Source: Tindallia californiensis (GTDB lineage: Bacteria; Bacillota; Clostridia; Peptostreptococcales; Tindalliaceae). Taken from it: a stretch of 64,000 nt of DNA. A program made the position numbers and the translations under genes. Location of the stretch: positions 226,486 to 290,485 of the forward strand of contig NZ_FNPV01000004.1 of assembly GCF_900107405.1 (NCBI RefSeq). Reading direction: 5' to 3'. Each line of letters starts with the position of its first letter. Within the stretch, counting starts at the first letter, position 1. Under the pieces are notes generated by a model. The model was not told where the DNA came from, did not search any database, and saw only the letters and a list, made by a program, of their open reading frames with translations. Positions 44,306 to 53,918 of this stretch are shown here, piece by piece.

Positions 44306-45268
44306 ATGATATCGCTTCGTAAAGGACCTAAAATTTTGTTTTTTCGAACAGAGAATCCGGATATAATGACGAAGGAACTTGTGGATAGAGAAATCGCAAC
44401 AATGGTTAGTTTGCAGGAAGGCATTAAAGATTCGGACGAAAAAAGCAGTCTTTTATTTGTAACAGACTTGAATTCTGTCAACACCAAAGTTGAAGATGCG
44501 AAGCATACATTATTGTCTCCCTATAATGGTTCGAAGGTTTTGGCGGAAGTCATTAATCTAAAAATGAGTAAGCAATTAGAAAAAGTGGAGATGGGGACAA
44601 GATCGTTAGTGATGCGTATACCCGGCAATGCAGAAAAAATTATTGAAGCAATAAAAGACGATTTTGGTGGCAAGCATGTGACATGGAGAGAAGGAGTAGA
44701 GATAGGCAGGGAAAACCAGTCTCTTGTATGGCTAACCAACAAGCCTCTGATGACCAGATTGACGGAAGAAGATCTTTTAGGAGATCATCTGTTAATCAAC
44801 AAATCGACCGACCAATTATTTGAAGAGATGGGAAGAAAAGTACTGAGGTATATCAGTCATAGCATGGAGACTCAAAATTGGTATGAATATCGAATTAATA
44901 TTTATGATTCCTATGGAGATTATGATAAACATTATAAACGATTAATGCATGTGATTACTTCGCTGGAGATGGGATATATTCTTGGAGAAAACTGGACAAA
45001 AGACCATGCTCTGGCCCTGTTGTCTGTTGTTGCATATCAAATTCGGTTATTTTCTTTTATGCCACCGCCGGAAATGAAAGCAGTGCTGATGGGGCTGGAA
45101 TACGATGAAACAGGAAAGCGGCTAGTGGACCTAGATTTATATCATCGAAATACAAAAGTAGGTTGGATGGAAGCTAGAAAATTTCAGTCTGAAAAAAAAC
45201 GTTCCAAAAAAGAAGAGGGAATTTTTCGTCATGTGCAACTTATTGAAAAGTTAAGAAATGAAATTTAG
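44306..45268 (+). CDS. Unrecognised conserved-looking protein, 320 residues
   Basis: ATG with TGGAGGGATG. No family recognised. It starts MISLRKGPKILFFRTENPD, has a mixed alpha/beta central part and a C-terminal basic tail (KFQSEKKRSKKEEG). Residues ~180-235 are rich in Tyr/His (LRYISHSMETQNWYEYRINIY region). No signal peptide or membrane segment. It lies 17 bp after the phosphoesterase and looks like part of the same small operon (42735-45945). Confidence 0.75.
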   Translation: MISLRKGPKILFFRTENPDIMTKELVDREIATMVSLQEGIKDSDEKSSLLFVTDLNSVNTKVEDAKHTLLSPYNGSKVLAEVINLKMSKQLEKVEMGTRSLVMRIPGNAEKIIEAIKDDFGGKHVTWREGVEIGRENQSLVWLTNKPLMTRLTEEDLLGDHLLINKSTDQLFEEMGRKVLRYISHSMETQNWYEYRINIYDSYGDYDKHYKRLMHVITSLEMGYILGENWTKDHALALLSVVAYQIRLFSFMPPPEMKAVLMGLEYDETGKRLVDLDLYHRNTKVGWMEARKFQSEKKRSKKEEGIFRHVQLIEKLRNEI

Positions 45269-45339
45269 AAAAAACTTTATTAAAGGAATCATCTTTTGCT
45301 TCTGCATGCCGATAATGTTAATGAAGGGAGGCGAAGGTG

Positions 45340-45945
45340 ATGAAAATACATCACAATACAGCATCTTCTTATCATGTTGAAGCGAACAGAAAGAAGATGG
45401 CGGAACGGAATCCAAAGGAAAATTCGCAAAAAGATGTTAAGACAGAACCCTCCATAGTCGATAAAATGGATAAAGACTCGAAAGTAGAGAAAGTTACCTA
45501 TGATAAACCAAAACATGTCCCTGATGAAAAAGCAATAGAAAGACTGTGGAAAGAAAGTCAGGCAGCTCATCAACAACTGATAGATATCGTTAGACAACTA
45601 CTGGAAAGACAAGGTGTTTCGACGGATCAGCTAGACAGTATGGAAGGGTTAGCTGATACAGACGTTGAGATTGATGAAATAGCAAGAAATGATCTGGAAG
45701 CTCTTTTAGGACCTGACGGAGAGCTAGGTATTGAGCAGGTAAGTGATCGGATTGTTGATTTTGCCATTGCTATTTCTGGTGGAGATACATCGAAAGCAGA
45801 AATACTGAAAGAGGCTATTATTAAAGGGTTTAAGGCTGCTGAAGAAGCCCTTGGCGGACTTCCTGATATTTCTCAAAAGACTTATGATCGGGTAATGGAA
45901 AAATTTGATGCTTGGGTTAACGGTACGGAAAAAATATCAGAGTGA
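45340..45945 (+). CDS. Unrecognised Firmicutes-type hypothetical protein
   Basis: 201 residues from ATG at 45340 (GGGAGG 9 bp upstream; the GTG at 45337 is too close). The N-terminal ~60 residues are charged, Lys-rich and probably disordered; the C-terminal ~130 are helical with EALGGLPDISQKTYDRVMEK near the end, a motif I associate with small conserved hypothetical proteins in Clostridia. Function unknown. It is followed by a strong terminator and closes the gene group that begins at 42735. Confidence 0.75.
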   Translation: MKIHHNTASSYHVEANRKKMAERNPKENSQKDVKTEPSIVDKMDKDSKVEKVTYDKPKHVPDEKAIERLWKESQAAHQQLIDIVRQLLERQGVSTDQLDSMEGLADTDVEIDEIARNDLEALLGPDGELGIEQVSDRIVDFAIAISGGDTSKAEILKEAIIKGFKAAEEALGGLPDISQKTYDRVMEKFDAWVNGTEKISE

Positions 45946-45990
45946 ATGGTAAGATAGTACGACATGGATGACGAAATAGCACGAAAGATT

Positions 45991-46016
45991 GGCCTGTTGT
46001 TAGCAGGCCTTTTTTT
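45991..46016 (+). terminator. Terminator before asparaginase gene
   Basis: GGCCTG, seven-base loop, CAGGCC, then seven T. Confidence 0.9.
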
Positions 46017-46060
46017 GTTTATAATAAATTTTAACAACCTACAGTCAGGAGGAAATACAA

Positions 46061-47056
46061 ATGCAAAAATCAAAAGTTGCTGTTGTTTTCACGGGAGGAA
46101 CTATTTCGATGACGGTGGATAAGCGCATAGGTGCCGCAATACCATCTTTATCAGGAGAACAAATCCTCTCGCTTGTTACGAATATTGATCGACTTGCTGA
46201 TATTGAATCGGTTAACTTTTCATCAATCCCCGGCCCACATATGACACCGGAGCGCATGATGGATTTATGTGAAGTGGTTGAAAGGCTTCTTCAAAGACAG
46301 GACATTGAAGGAGTGGTAGTGACTCATGGTACAGATACTTTGGAGGAAACAGCTTATTTAATGGATTTAAAGATTAACTCCGAAAAACCTGTGGTAGTAG
46401 TTGGTGCTATGCGAAATAGTTCGGAACTTGGATATGATGGGCCCAGCAATCTGGCAGCGGCTGTTTGTACAGCCATTTCAACAGAGTCACAAAACAAAGG
46501 TGTTTTGGTGGTAATGAACAATGAAGTGAATGCGGCAAGTGAAGTAACAAAGGCCAGCACCTTGAGCTTAAACACATTTCAATCACTGGAATTTGGTCCG
46601 TTGGGAATTGTAGATAATGATGAAGTTATTTTTCATCGCGAGGTAGTAAATCGTCAGACTATTCCTTCGGAAGAATTAATCAAAGCAGTTTCTTTAATCA
46701 AATGCACAGCAGGAATGGATGGTTCCCTGATTCGATTCTGTGTGGATCGTGGTGATAAAGGCATTGTGTTGGAAGCGTTGGGACGAGGAAATGTACCACC
46801 GGAAATGCTTGAAGATTTGGAGTATGCATTGAAAAAGGATGTTGTGATTGTAATGGTTTCTCGTTGTCCGACAGGAAGAGTTCTTGGAACTTACGGATAT
46901 CCGGGAGGTGGAAAAGAGTTGAAAGATATGGGTGTCATTTTAGGTGGAGATCTTCCGGGGCAAAAGGCTAGGATAAAACTCATGTTAGCCTTAGGATTAA
47001 GAGAAAGTCAGCAAAAGATAAGAGATATTTTTGAAAGCCAGCAATACAAATCCTAA
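46061..47056 (+). CDS. Asparaginase
   Basis: 331 residues, ATG with AGGAGG. It hydrolyses asparagine to aspartate and ammonia. Both catalytic threonine motifs are present: FTGGTIS (11-16) and VVTHGTDTLEET (~85-96), plus GAMRNSSELGYDGPSNL. No signal peptide, so cytoplasmic. It supplies aspartate just upstream of the homoserine/threonine branch genes, though it is a separate transcription unit. Confidence 0.94.
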   Translation: MQKSKVAVVFTGGTISMTVDKRIGAAIPSLSGEQILSLVTNIDRLADIESVNFSSIPGPHMTPERMMDLCEVVERLLQRQDIEGVVVTHGTDTLEETAYLMDLKINSEKPVVVVGAMRNSSELGYDGPSNLAAAVCTAISTESQNKGVLVVMNNEVNAASEVTKASTLSLNTFQSLEFGPLGIVDNDEVIFHREVVNRQTIPSEELIKAVSLIKCTAGMDGSLIRFCVDRGDKGIVLEALGRGNVPPEMLEDLEYALKKDVVIVMVSRCPTGRVLGTYGYPGGGKELKDMGVILGGDLPGQKARIKLMLALGLRESQQKIRDIFESQQYKS

Positions 47057-47100
47057 ATCTTATGATGTACAGTAATCAATGGATAATGATCAAATTGAAG

Positions 47101-47129
47101 TTGTCAAACACACATAATTATGGTAGGAT
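47101..47129 (+). promoter_or_regulatory. Promoter of ACT-hom-thrB genes
   Basis: TTGTCA (47101-47106), 17-bp spacer, TAGGAT (47124-47129). Confidence 0.5.
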
Positions 47130-47182
47130 GTATCTGTTGTAAATACAATTGTGCTGTTCCGACAGACAAAAGGTGTGGAGAA

Positions 47183-47629
47183 ATGGAAACAAAAAAAAAC
47201 ACGTATTATCTGGTACATACCTCAGCAATGCCAGAAGTATTAGAGAAGACCGTTCAAGTGAATGAAATGCTTGGGCGGGGTGAGGTGAAAACGATCTACG
47301 AAGCTGTAGATAAAGTAGGGATTAGTCGTAGTGCGTATTACAAATACAGAAACTATGTGTTTCCTTTTTATGAAATGGGCAAAGGAAGAATTATTACCAT
47401 CGCACTAACAATGGATCATATTGCAGGTTGCTTGATGGCAGTTCTTAAAGAAATCGCAAGGGTACAAGGGAGTATTGTTACCATTAATCAAAATATTCCT
47501 TATTTGCAAATTGCCAATGCAACCATTTCTCTTGAAACAAAAGACTTAACCGTAAACGTGGAAGAATTGATTAGCTATCTTAGATCTATAGAAGGTGTTC
47601 GGGAAGTGAAGATAATGGGTAACGAATGA
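47183..47629 (+). CDS. ACT domain protein (UPF0735/PheB-like)
   Basis: 148 residues from ATG at 47183 with GTGGAG; the longer frame from 47120 would add a Cys-rich peptide and runs through the promoter. An N-terminal helical part with GISRSAYYKYRNYVFPFYE (a small HTH-like segment) is followed by an ACT domain (~68-145; RIITIALTMDHIAGCLMAVLKEIARV). The family is found beside hom or pheA in Firmicutes and probably senses an amino acid. Here it directly precedes hom. Confidence 0.88.
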   Translation: METKKNTYYLVHTSAMPEVLEKTVQVNEMLGRGEVKTIYEAVDKVGISRSAYYKYRNYVFPFYEMGKGRIITIALTMDHIAGCLMAVLKEIARVQGSIVTINQNIPYLQIANATISLETKDLTVNVEELISYLRSIEGVREVKIMGNE

Positions 47630-47670
47630 GAAAAAGCATAGTCTATCGATGAAAAAGGAAGTGACTGAAA

Positions 47671-48963
47671 ATGGAAAACATCAAGATTGGTCTGCTTGGA
47701 TTTGGGACAGTAGGACAGGGTGTTTGGAAAGTGCTGGAGAAAAATCATATAGCGTTTGAAAATCAGGCTGGTTTTACTTTCGAAATTAGCAAAGTGCTTG
47801 TGAGTGACTTGGGCAAAGAGCGTGAAATCAATCCGGGAGAAGGCATATTAACAATGGATCCAGATGAAATTCTGGAAGATGATTCGATTCATATTGTTGT
47901 AGAGCTAATGGGAGGGACCGATGGAGCAAAAAAATACGTTGAAAAAGCCTTAGAAAAGAAAAAACATGTTGTCACAGCGAACAAAGCACTTCTCGCTCTT
48001 TATGGCAAAGAGCTAACAGCAACAGCTTTGAAAAAAGGTGTACAATTTAGATATGAAGCTAGTGTTGCAGGCGGGATACCGATCTTGCATTCCATTAGGG
48101 AAAGTTTGACAGCAAATCGGATTAAAAGAATCATGGGCATTGTTAATGGAACGACTAATTACATTTTGACAAAAATGAGCCGGGAAGGCGTTCTCTTTGA
48201 AGATGCGCTTGAAGAAGCACAGCGAAAGGGATATGCTGAAGCTGATCCGACAGCCGATGTTGATGGTTACGATGCGGCGCACAAGTTGGCGTTGTTAGCC
48301 GCATTAGGGTTTAAGTCAGGAATAGACTTTCAACAGGTATATCGGGAAGGAATCAGAAAAATGACTCCTACAGACATTGAATTTGCCGAAGAACTGGGTT
48401 TTGTGGTTAAATTACTGGCAATAGGGATGGAAGAAGATGGAAAAATGGAATTAAGAGTTCACCCGACGTTTATAGAAAAGGAACATCCCTTGGCAGCGGT
48501 AAATGATGCGTTTAATGCGGTTTTTGTAGAGGGGAATGCAGTCGGAGAGCTAATGTTCTATGGTAAAGGAGCGGGAGACCTTCCTACGGCCAGTGCTGTC
48601 ATGGGTGATATCCTTAGTATAGCTAGTCACTGGAACCATTCTTCACCACCATCTTATCAGTTGGATTTTTCGGAAACAGGCAAGAACATTAAGTCTATGG
48701 ATGAGACACAGACAGCCTATTATATTCGGTTTATGGTTAAAGACAGTCCGGGAGTGCTAGGGAAAATCGCCAGTACTTTTGGAGAAAATGGAGTAAGCTT
48801 GTCTTCTGTTATTCAAAAAGGAGTAGGAGAAACGTCAGTTCCACTCGTCTTTATTACACATAGAACAAAGGAAAAAGCTGTTAAAAAAACGATTCAGCAA
48901 ATCAGAGAATTTGATGCAGTAACGGAAGTGGCAAATCTTATTCGGGTTGAAACCTTATCTTAA
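47671..48963 (+). CDS. hom: Homoserine dehydrogenase
   Basis: 430 residues, ATG with GGAAGTG. It reduces aspartate semialdehyde to homoserine. NAD motif GLLGFGTVGQGVWKVL (residues 7-22), the ANKALLALYGKEL segment, EASVAGGIPIL and the GTTNYILTKM signature. A C-terminal ACT domain (~350-430) suggests feedback by threonine. Aspartate kinase is encoded separately at 58.7-59.9 kb. Confidence 0.96.
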   Translation: MENIKIGLLGFGTVGQGVWKVLEKNHIAFENQAGFTFEISKVLVSDLGKEREINPGEGILTMDPDEILEDDSIHIVVELMGGTDGAKKYVEKALEKKKHVVTANKALLALYGKELTATALKKGVQFRYEASVAGGIPILHSIRESLTANRIKRIMGIVNGTTNYILTKMSREGVLFEDALEEAQRKGYAEADPTADVDGYDAAHKLALLAALGFKSGIDFQQVYREGIRKMTPTDIEFAEELGFVVKLLAIGMEEDGKMELRVHPTFIEKEHPLAAVNDAFNAVFVEGNAVGELMFYGKGAGDLPTASAVMGDILSIASHWNHSSPPSYQLDFSETGKNIKSMDETQTAYYIRFMVKDSPGVLGKIASTFGENGVSLSSVIQKGVGETSVPLVFITHRTKEKAVKKTIQQIREFDAVTEVANLIRVETLS

Positions 48964-48984
48964 AGAATCCAGAGGTGGTAGCAT

Positions 48985-49026
48985 ATGCAAAAAACAATTT
49001 GTGCTAAAGAAGGTAGAGTTACATGA
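48985..49026 (+). CDS. 13-residue mini-ORF coupled to thrB
   Basis: ATG at 48985 has a clear site AGAGGTGG 6 bp upstream, and the ORF (MQKTICAKEGRVT) ends in TGA that overlaps the thrB ATG (ATGA). A ribosome that terminates here would be on top of the thrB start, so it may serve translational coupling. Not a known gene; might be chance. Confidence 0.4.
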   Translation: MQKTICAKEGRVT

Positions 49027-49931
49027 TCCGAGTCAAAGTGCCTGCAACATCGGCTAATATGGGACCAGGATTTGATAGTTTAGGAGTAGCCTTAGGTCTT
49101 TATAACAGGATTGAAGTGGAAAAAGTCGCTAACGGCTTGTGGATAGAAAACATAGGAAAAGACAGTGGATCACTTCCTACTGATGAAAGGCATTTGGTAT
49201 ACAAAAGCATCAAAAGGCTTTATAACGAAGCGGGATATCCGACGGAGGCTTTGCGTATTAAAGTGCATTATGAAATACCTGCTTCTAGAGGTCTAGGTAG
49301 TAGTGCTGCTTGTATTGTGGGAGGAATTGTAGCGGCTAACGAATTGCTGGGAAACCCCTTGAATCAGAAGGAGTTACTGAATCTGGCCATAAGCATTGAA
49401 GGACATCCGGACAATGTGACACCAGCCCTGTTAGGCGGCATCGTAGTGTCTTCAAAAAACCATGATAAAGATGCGGTAAACCTTCAGTTTTCAGCACCGG
49501 AGATACTGGAATGGACGATCGCTGTTCCTAATGTGAGCTTGAGCACAAAAGCGGCAAGAGAAGCACTGCCTCAAAAGGTTCCTTTTGAAGATGCTGCGAA
49601 AAATGTAGGGAATGCTTCCTTATTGGTAGCGTCGTTATTGATGAAAGATTTTAATGTACTTAAAGTAGCCTTACAGGATAATCTGCATCAGATTTATCGA
49701 AGCAAGCTACTTCCAGAGTTAGACTATATTTTTACAGAAGCAAAAAAGCGAAATGTAAGCCAATTATATTTGAGCGGAGCCGGACCGACGCTAGCGTATC
49801 TTTCGTGGCATGCAAAAGATGAAGGAAGAAATCATTTCCTAAAACTGTTAGAGGAAGCAGGAACCATAAGAGGGACAAAGTGGGAAGTCCTGAACTTAAA
49901 AGCTGATAATATAGGCGCTGTTGTGGAATAA
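49023..49931 (+). CDS. thrB: Homoserine kinase
   Basis: 302 residues; ATG overlaps the mini-ORF stop. GHMP kinase: VPATSANMGPGFDSLGVAL at the N-terminus, the ATP loop PASRGLGSSAACIVGG (~88-103) and LSGAGPTLAYLS near the C-terminus. It phosphorylates homoserine for threonine synthesis. thrC is not in the window. Followed by a terminator. Confidence 0.96.
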   Translation: MIRVKVPATSANMGPGFDSLGVALGLYNRIEVEKVANGLWIENIGKDSGSLPTDERHLVYKSIKRLYNEAGYPTEALRIKVHYEIPASRGLGSSAACIVGGIVAANELLGNPLNQKELLNLAISIEGHPDNVTPALLGGIVVSSKNHDKDAVNLQFSAPEILEWTIAVPNVSLSTKAAREALPQKVPFEDAAKNVGNASLLVASLLMKDFNVLKVALQDNLHQIYRSKLLPELDYIFTEAKKRNVSQLYLSGAGPTLAYLSWHAKDEGRNHFLKLLEEAGTIRGTKWEVLNLKADNIGAVVE

Positions 49932-49937
49932 TGGTAA

Positions 49938-49966
49938 GAGGAGGTTTTGAGCCTTCTCTTTTTTTG
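49938..49966 (+). terminator. Terminator after thrB
   Basis: GAGGAGG, seven-base loop, CCTTCTC (one G-T pair), then eight T. Confidence 0.8.
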
Positions 49967-49985
49967 TGTCAATTTTATGTCAACA

Positions 49986-50002
49986 GGGAATAACATATTC
50001 CC
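49986..50002. promoter_or_regulatory. Palindrome GGGAAT-N5-ATTCCC upstream of glgC
   Basis: A perfect 6-bp dyad 76 bp before the glgC start, within the expected promoter region. It could be an operator of the glycogen operon; no regulator is known here. Confidence 0.35.
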
Positions 50003-50077
50003 ATTACTCCGTGATAATCGGCAGAAAATGGGTAGGTAACAATCATCAGATACTTATGTGAAAAGGAGGAATGACGA

Positions 50078-51313
50078 ATGAAAAAGCATGAGGTGATTGC
50101 CATGCTACTGGCAGGAGGGCAAGGAACACGCCTGGGAATATTAACGAGAAAATTGGCAAAACCGGCGGTCCCTTTTGGTGGCAAATATCGAATCATCGAT
50201 TTTCCGCTGAGTAATTGTTCTAACTCTGGAATTTATACGGTAGGTGTCCTAACTCAATATCAGCCTTTAATCTTAAATTCGTATATAGGAATTGGCAGTC
50301 ATTGGGATTTGGACAAAAAGCATGGAGGGGTAACGGTACTTCCGCCCTATGTTCGTCATGATGGGGGTCACTGGTATCTAGGGACGGCAAATGCTGTATA
50401 TCAGAACATAGAATTTATTGACCAATATGATCCGGAATATGTATTGATACTGTCTGGAGATCATATTTATAAAATGGATTATTCAAAAATGATCGATGAA
50501 CATAAAGAAAAGAAAGCGGAGGTGACCATTGCTGTTATAGAAGTGCCTTGGGACGAGACTCATCGTTTTGGTATTATGAATACAGATGATGAGAATAGAA
50601 TTATGGAGTTTGAAGAAAAACCTCAAAAAGCAAAAAACAATTTAGCATCGATGGGTGTGTATGTTTTTGGATGGAAAAAGCTTAGAAAAGCATTGATTGA
50701 AGACGATCTAAATGCAGAGTCAGATCATGATTTTGGAAAAAACATCATTCCTAAAATGCTGAAAACCAATGAGAGGATATACGCCTATCATTTTCAGCAC
50801 TACTGGAAAGATGTAGGGACTATTGAAAGTTTGTGGCAAGCCAATATGGACTTGCTTGATGACAATCCGGAGCTGGACCTGTACGAAAGAGATTGGAAAA
50901 TATACTCCGTTAATCCGAATCAACCAGTTCAGTATATTGGTGAAAATGCATCGGTTAAAAAGTCTTTAGTTAATGAAGGATGTCAGGTTCATGGTGCGAT
51001 AGAGAAATCGGTATTATTTCCAGGCGTAAGTGTAGGAAGAGGCAGCGTTGTTAGAAATTCAGTGATTATGTCTGATGTAGTGATAGGGGAGAATGTTCTG
51101 GTTGAAGGGAGCATTATAGGTGAAGAATGCACCATAGAGGATGGTTGCCAAATAGGGCAGCCTGGAAAAGGAAAAGAAGGCATTACGGTGTTAGGCGAAA
51201 ATGTGGTTGTTGATAAGGGAAAAACAATACCGGCAGGAGTTGAGATTAATATTGAAAATTGCCACGAATTTGGTTGTTGCCCTAACGGACTAGGACAAGG
51301 GGAGGTGAAATAA
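50078..51313 (+). CDS. glgC: Glucose-1-phosphate adenylyltransferase
   Basis: 411 residues, ATG with AAAAGGAGG. It makes ADP-glucose for glycogen. The nucleotidyltransferase loop [15 protein letters not shown], then [31 protein letters not shown], and a C-terminal left-handed beta-helix hexapeptide region. First gene of glgC-glgD-glgA-glgP; it overlaps glgD by 1 bp. Confidence 0.97.
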   Translation: MKKHEVIAMLLAGGQGTRLGILTRKLAKPAVPFGGKYRIIDFPLSNCSNSGIYTVGVLTQYQPLILNSYIGIGSHWDLDKKHGGVTVLPPYVRHDGGHWYLGTANAVYQNIEFIDQYDPEYVLILSGDHIYKMDYSKMIDEHKEKKAEVTIAVIEVPWDETHRFGIMNTDDENRIMEFEEKPQKAKNNLASMGVYVFGWKKLRKALIEDDLNAESDHDFGKNIIPKMLKTNERIYAYHFQHYWKDVGTIESLWQANMDLLDDNPELDLYERDWKIYSVNPNQPVQYIGENASVKKSLVNEGCQVHGAIEKSVLFPGVSVGRGSVVRNSVIMSDVVIGENVLVEGSIIGEECTIEDGCQIGQPGKGKEGITVLGENVVVDKGKTIPAGVEINIENCHEFGCCPNGLGQGEVK

Positions 51314-52431
51314 TGAAAAATGTGGTAGGGATTATTAATGATACAGATATTAAACAAAAGCTGAAAGATTTAACAAAAGCAAGATCAACGGCAGCCGTTC
51401 CCTTTGGAGGGAGGTACAGAGTTATTGACTTTGTCCTGTCAAACATGGCAAATTCAGGCATAAAAAATGTCGGAATATTTACCCAGAGTAATAATCGCTC
51501 ATTATTAGATCATGTAGATTCAGGAAAAGAATGGAACTTACTTAGTAAACGAGACGGACTTTTTATCCTTCCACCTATTTTTGGATATGATCAGTTTACA
51601 GGCAATTTAGGTGATATAGATCATTATTACAACCATATGGACTACTTGAACAGAAGTCGGCAAGAGTATGTTTTAATTAGTAACAGTAATATTATTTATA
51701 ATATGGATTATAATGGAATTGAAGCGTTTTTTCATAAGAAGAAAGCAGATATTGTCATAGTATATAGGAATCAAGCAGAGAACGAAAAAACAAATTACCG
51801 GGTGCTTTCCCTGCTGCTTGATAATAATGAACGGGTCCATGATATGGCAGATGCAAGGGATAAGACGTTGAGTCCTGCTGTTGGTCTGGAAATAGCGTTT
51901 ATGAAAAAAAGTCTTTTTATGCAATTGATAGATGATTGTATTGCCAGGGGATATCGAGATTTTACAAAAGATGCATTGATAAAGAATTTAGAAAAGTACA
52001 AAGTGTTTGCCTATGAACACAAAGGATATGCAGGAAAAATAGATTCTATAAAAACATATTATTCTCATAGCATGGACCTTTTAGATCCAAAAGTATGGGA
52101 AGATGTTTTTTTGAGACATGGAACCATTAGTACCAAAGTAAAAGATGAGCCACCAGCTAAGTATCAGGAAAGTGCGGAAGTTACCAACTCATTGATGGCA
52201 AATGGATGCCATATTGCAGGCAGGGTAGAAAACAGTATCTTAAGTCGAGGGGTTGCTGTTCATAAAAATGCACGGGTTCGGAATAGTATCATCATGCAAA
52301 AAGGACAGATTCACGAAGGTGCTGTGGTAGAAAATGCAATACTGGATAAAGATGTGGTTGTAACAGCGGGTAAGCAAATTGTAGGAGATCCGGAATACCC
52401 GGTGGTTGTTGAAAAAAAGGCATTGATTTAA
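51313..52431 (+). CDS. glgD: GlgD, non-catalytic glucose-1-phosphate adenylyltransferase subunit
   Basis: 372 residues; its ATG overlaps the glgC stop (TAATG). It is a GlgC paralogue that has lost the GGxGTRL catalytic loop: the N-terminus is GIINDTDIKQKLKDLTKARS followed by AVPFGGRYRVIDFVLSN. In Firmicutes it forms a heterotetramer with GlgC and raises its activity. C-terminal hexapeptide beta-helix present. Confidence 0.95.
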   Translation: MKNVVGIINDTDIKQKLKDLTKARSTAAVPFGGRYRVIDFVLSNMANSGIKNVGIFTQSNNRSLLDHVDSGKEWNLLSKRDGLFILPPIFGYDQFTGNLGDIDHYYNHMDYLNRSRQEYVLISNSNIIYNMDYNGIEAFFHKKKADIVIVYRNQAENEKTNYRVLSLLLDNNERVHDMADARDKTLSPAVGLEIAFMKKSLFMQLIDDCIARGYRDFTKDALIKNLEKYKVFAYEHKGYAGKIDSIKTYYSHSMDLLDPKVWEDVFLRHGTISTKVKDEPPAKYQESAEVTNSLMANGCHIAGRVENSILSRGVAVHKNARVRNSIIMQKGQIHEGAVVENAILDKDVVVTAGKQIVGDPEYPVVVEKKALI

Positions 52432-52457
52432 TACGATGATGAAAGTGGGGTTAAATA

Positions 52458-53900
52458 ATGTTAAAAGTACTCATGGTGGCTTCGGAAGCAGCTCCTTTTA
52501 TGAAAACAGGCGGTTTAGGAGATGTTATTGGTTCGTTGCCTAAAATGCTAAGAAGGGAAAATGTAGATGTGCGGGTAGTGATGCCGAAATACGAAGAAAT
52601 GCCGGAACATCTCAAAGATACGATAAAATGGCAAGAAAGCATTTATGTTCCTGTTGGATGGAGAAACCAGTTTTGCGGCCTGGAGTATACCAGTTACCAG
52701 GGAGTACCTTTTTATTTTCTGGATAACAAATACCATTTTAACCGACCAGGATATTATGGTTATCCAGACGATGGGGAAAGGTTTGCGTTTTTTAATCGGG
52801 CTGTTTTAGAAATGTTGCCATTTATTGATTTTTATCCGGATGTTATTCATTGTCATGATTGGCAAGCTGGGATGGTGGCACCGCTATTAGAAACATTTTT
52901 CCGGAAGGAAGCTAATTATCAAGATATAAAGACGATTTTTACAATCCATAACTTAAAATATCAGGGAAGATTTCCTAAAAGCGTTATGACGGATCTTTTA
53001 GGATTGAGTGAAGAGCATTTTACTATGGAAGGCCTCGAGTTTCATGGTGATATGAGTTTTATGAAAGGTGGTATTAATTACGCAGATATAGTAACAACGG
53101 TTAGTCCAACCTATGCGCAGGAAATACAAACACCCTACTTTGGAGAAGGGTTGGATGAGTTGCTACGGAGTAAAGCTTATAAAATGACAGGTGTGATTAA
53201 TGGGATTGATTTTGATGAATACGATCCTTCACAAGATCCTTTTATAAAACATCCATATGATGTAGAAAATATAGAAGGTAAACAAAAAAACAAAGAAAGT
53301 CTTCAAAAGAAATTAAGGTTGCCAGAAAAAGAAGTTCCTCTCATAGCGATGATCACTAGACTCGTTCCACAGAAAGGAATTGACTTGGTCATCCATATAC
53401 TGGAAGAGTTGTTAGAAAAAGATCTTCAATTGATCATTATTGGCACAGGTGATTCCATTTATGAAGAAAAACTGAAACGCATTGGGGAAAAGTACCCTTC
53501 AAAATCCTCGATTCAGCTGAAATTTGATAATGAACTGGCACGGCAGGCCTACGCAGCGTCAGACTTGTTTTTGATGCCATCAAAGTTTGAACCATGTGGA
53601 CTTGGTCAGTTAATTGCCTTAAGATATGGAAGTTTACCAGTTGTTCGAGAAACAGGAGGATTAAAAGATACTGTCAAGCACTATCTTGATCTTGCCGGCC
53701 AAGGGTGCGGGTTTACTTTTTCTGATTATAATGCTCACGATATGTTATATGCACTGCAAGAGGCATTAGAAACCTATAAAAAACCAAAAGAATGGAAGGG
53801 CTTGGTTAAAAAAGCCATGCAACAGGATCATAGCTGGAAAGTATCGGCACAGCAATATAAAGAAATATATGAACAGCTTCAAACATCAATTAGAAAGTAA
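52458..53900 (+). CDS. glgA: Glycogen synthase (ADP-glucose)
   Basis: 480 residues, ATG with GTGGGG. GT5 family: VASEAAPFMKTGGLGDVIGSLPK (K-x-G-G-L motif near residue 15), VIHCHDWQAGMV, and the C-terminal PSKFEPCGLGQLIALRYGSLPVVRETGGL. It extends the chain from ADP-glucose produced by GlgC/GlgD. Lies between glgD and glgP. Confidence 0.97.
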   Translation: MLKVLMVASEAAPFMKTGGLGDVIGSLPKMLRRENVDVRVVMPKYEEMPEHLKDTIKWQESIYVPVGWRNQFCGLEYTSYQGVPFYFLDNKYHFNRPGYYGYPDDGERFAFFNRAVLEMLPFIDFYPDVIHCHDWQAGMVAPLLETFFRKEANYQDIKTIFTIHNLKYQGRFPKSVMTDLLGLSEEHFTMEGLEFHGDMSFMKGGINYADIVTTVSPTYAQEIQTPYFGEGLDELLRSKAYKMTGVINGIDFDEYDPSQDPFIKHPYDVENIEGKQKNKESLQKKLRLPEKEVPLIAMITRLVPQKGIDLVIHILEELLEKDLQLIIIGTGDSIYEEKLKRIGEKYPSKSSIQLKFDNELARQAYAASDLFLMPSKFEPCGLGQLIALRYGSLPVVRETGGLKDTVKHYLDLAGQGCGFTFSDYNAHDMLYALQEALETYKKPKEWKGLVKKAMQQDHSWKVSAQQYKEIYEQLQTSIRK

Positions 53901-53918
53901 AAGGAGCGAAAAAGGCAA

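Noticed and set aside
47120-47182. Cys-rich N-terminal extension (MVGCICCKYNC...) of the ACT protein, possibly a leader peptide
   Set aside because: No ribosome site at 47120, no terminator or hairpin follows, and it overlaps the promoter; the ATG at 47183 has the better site.
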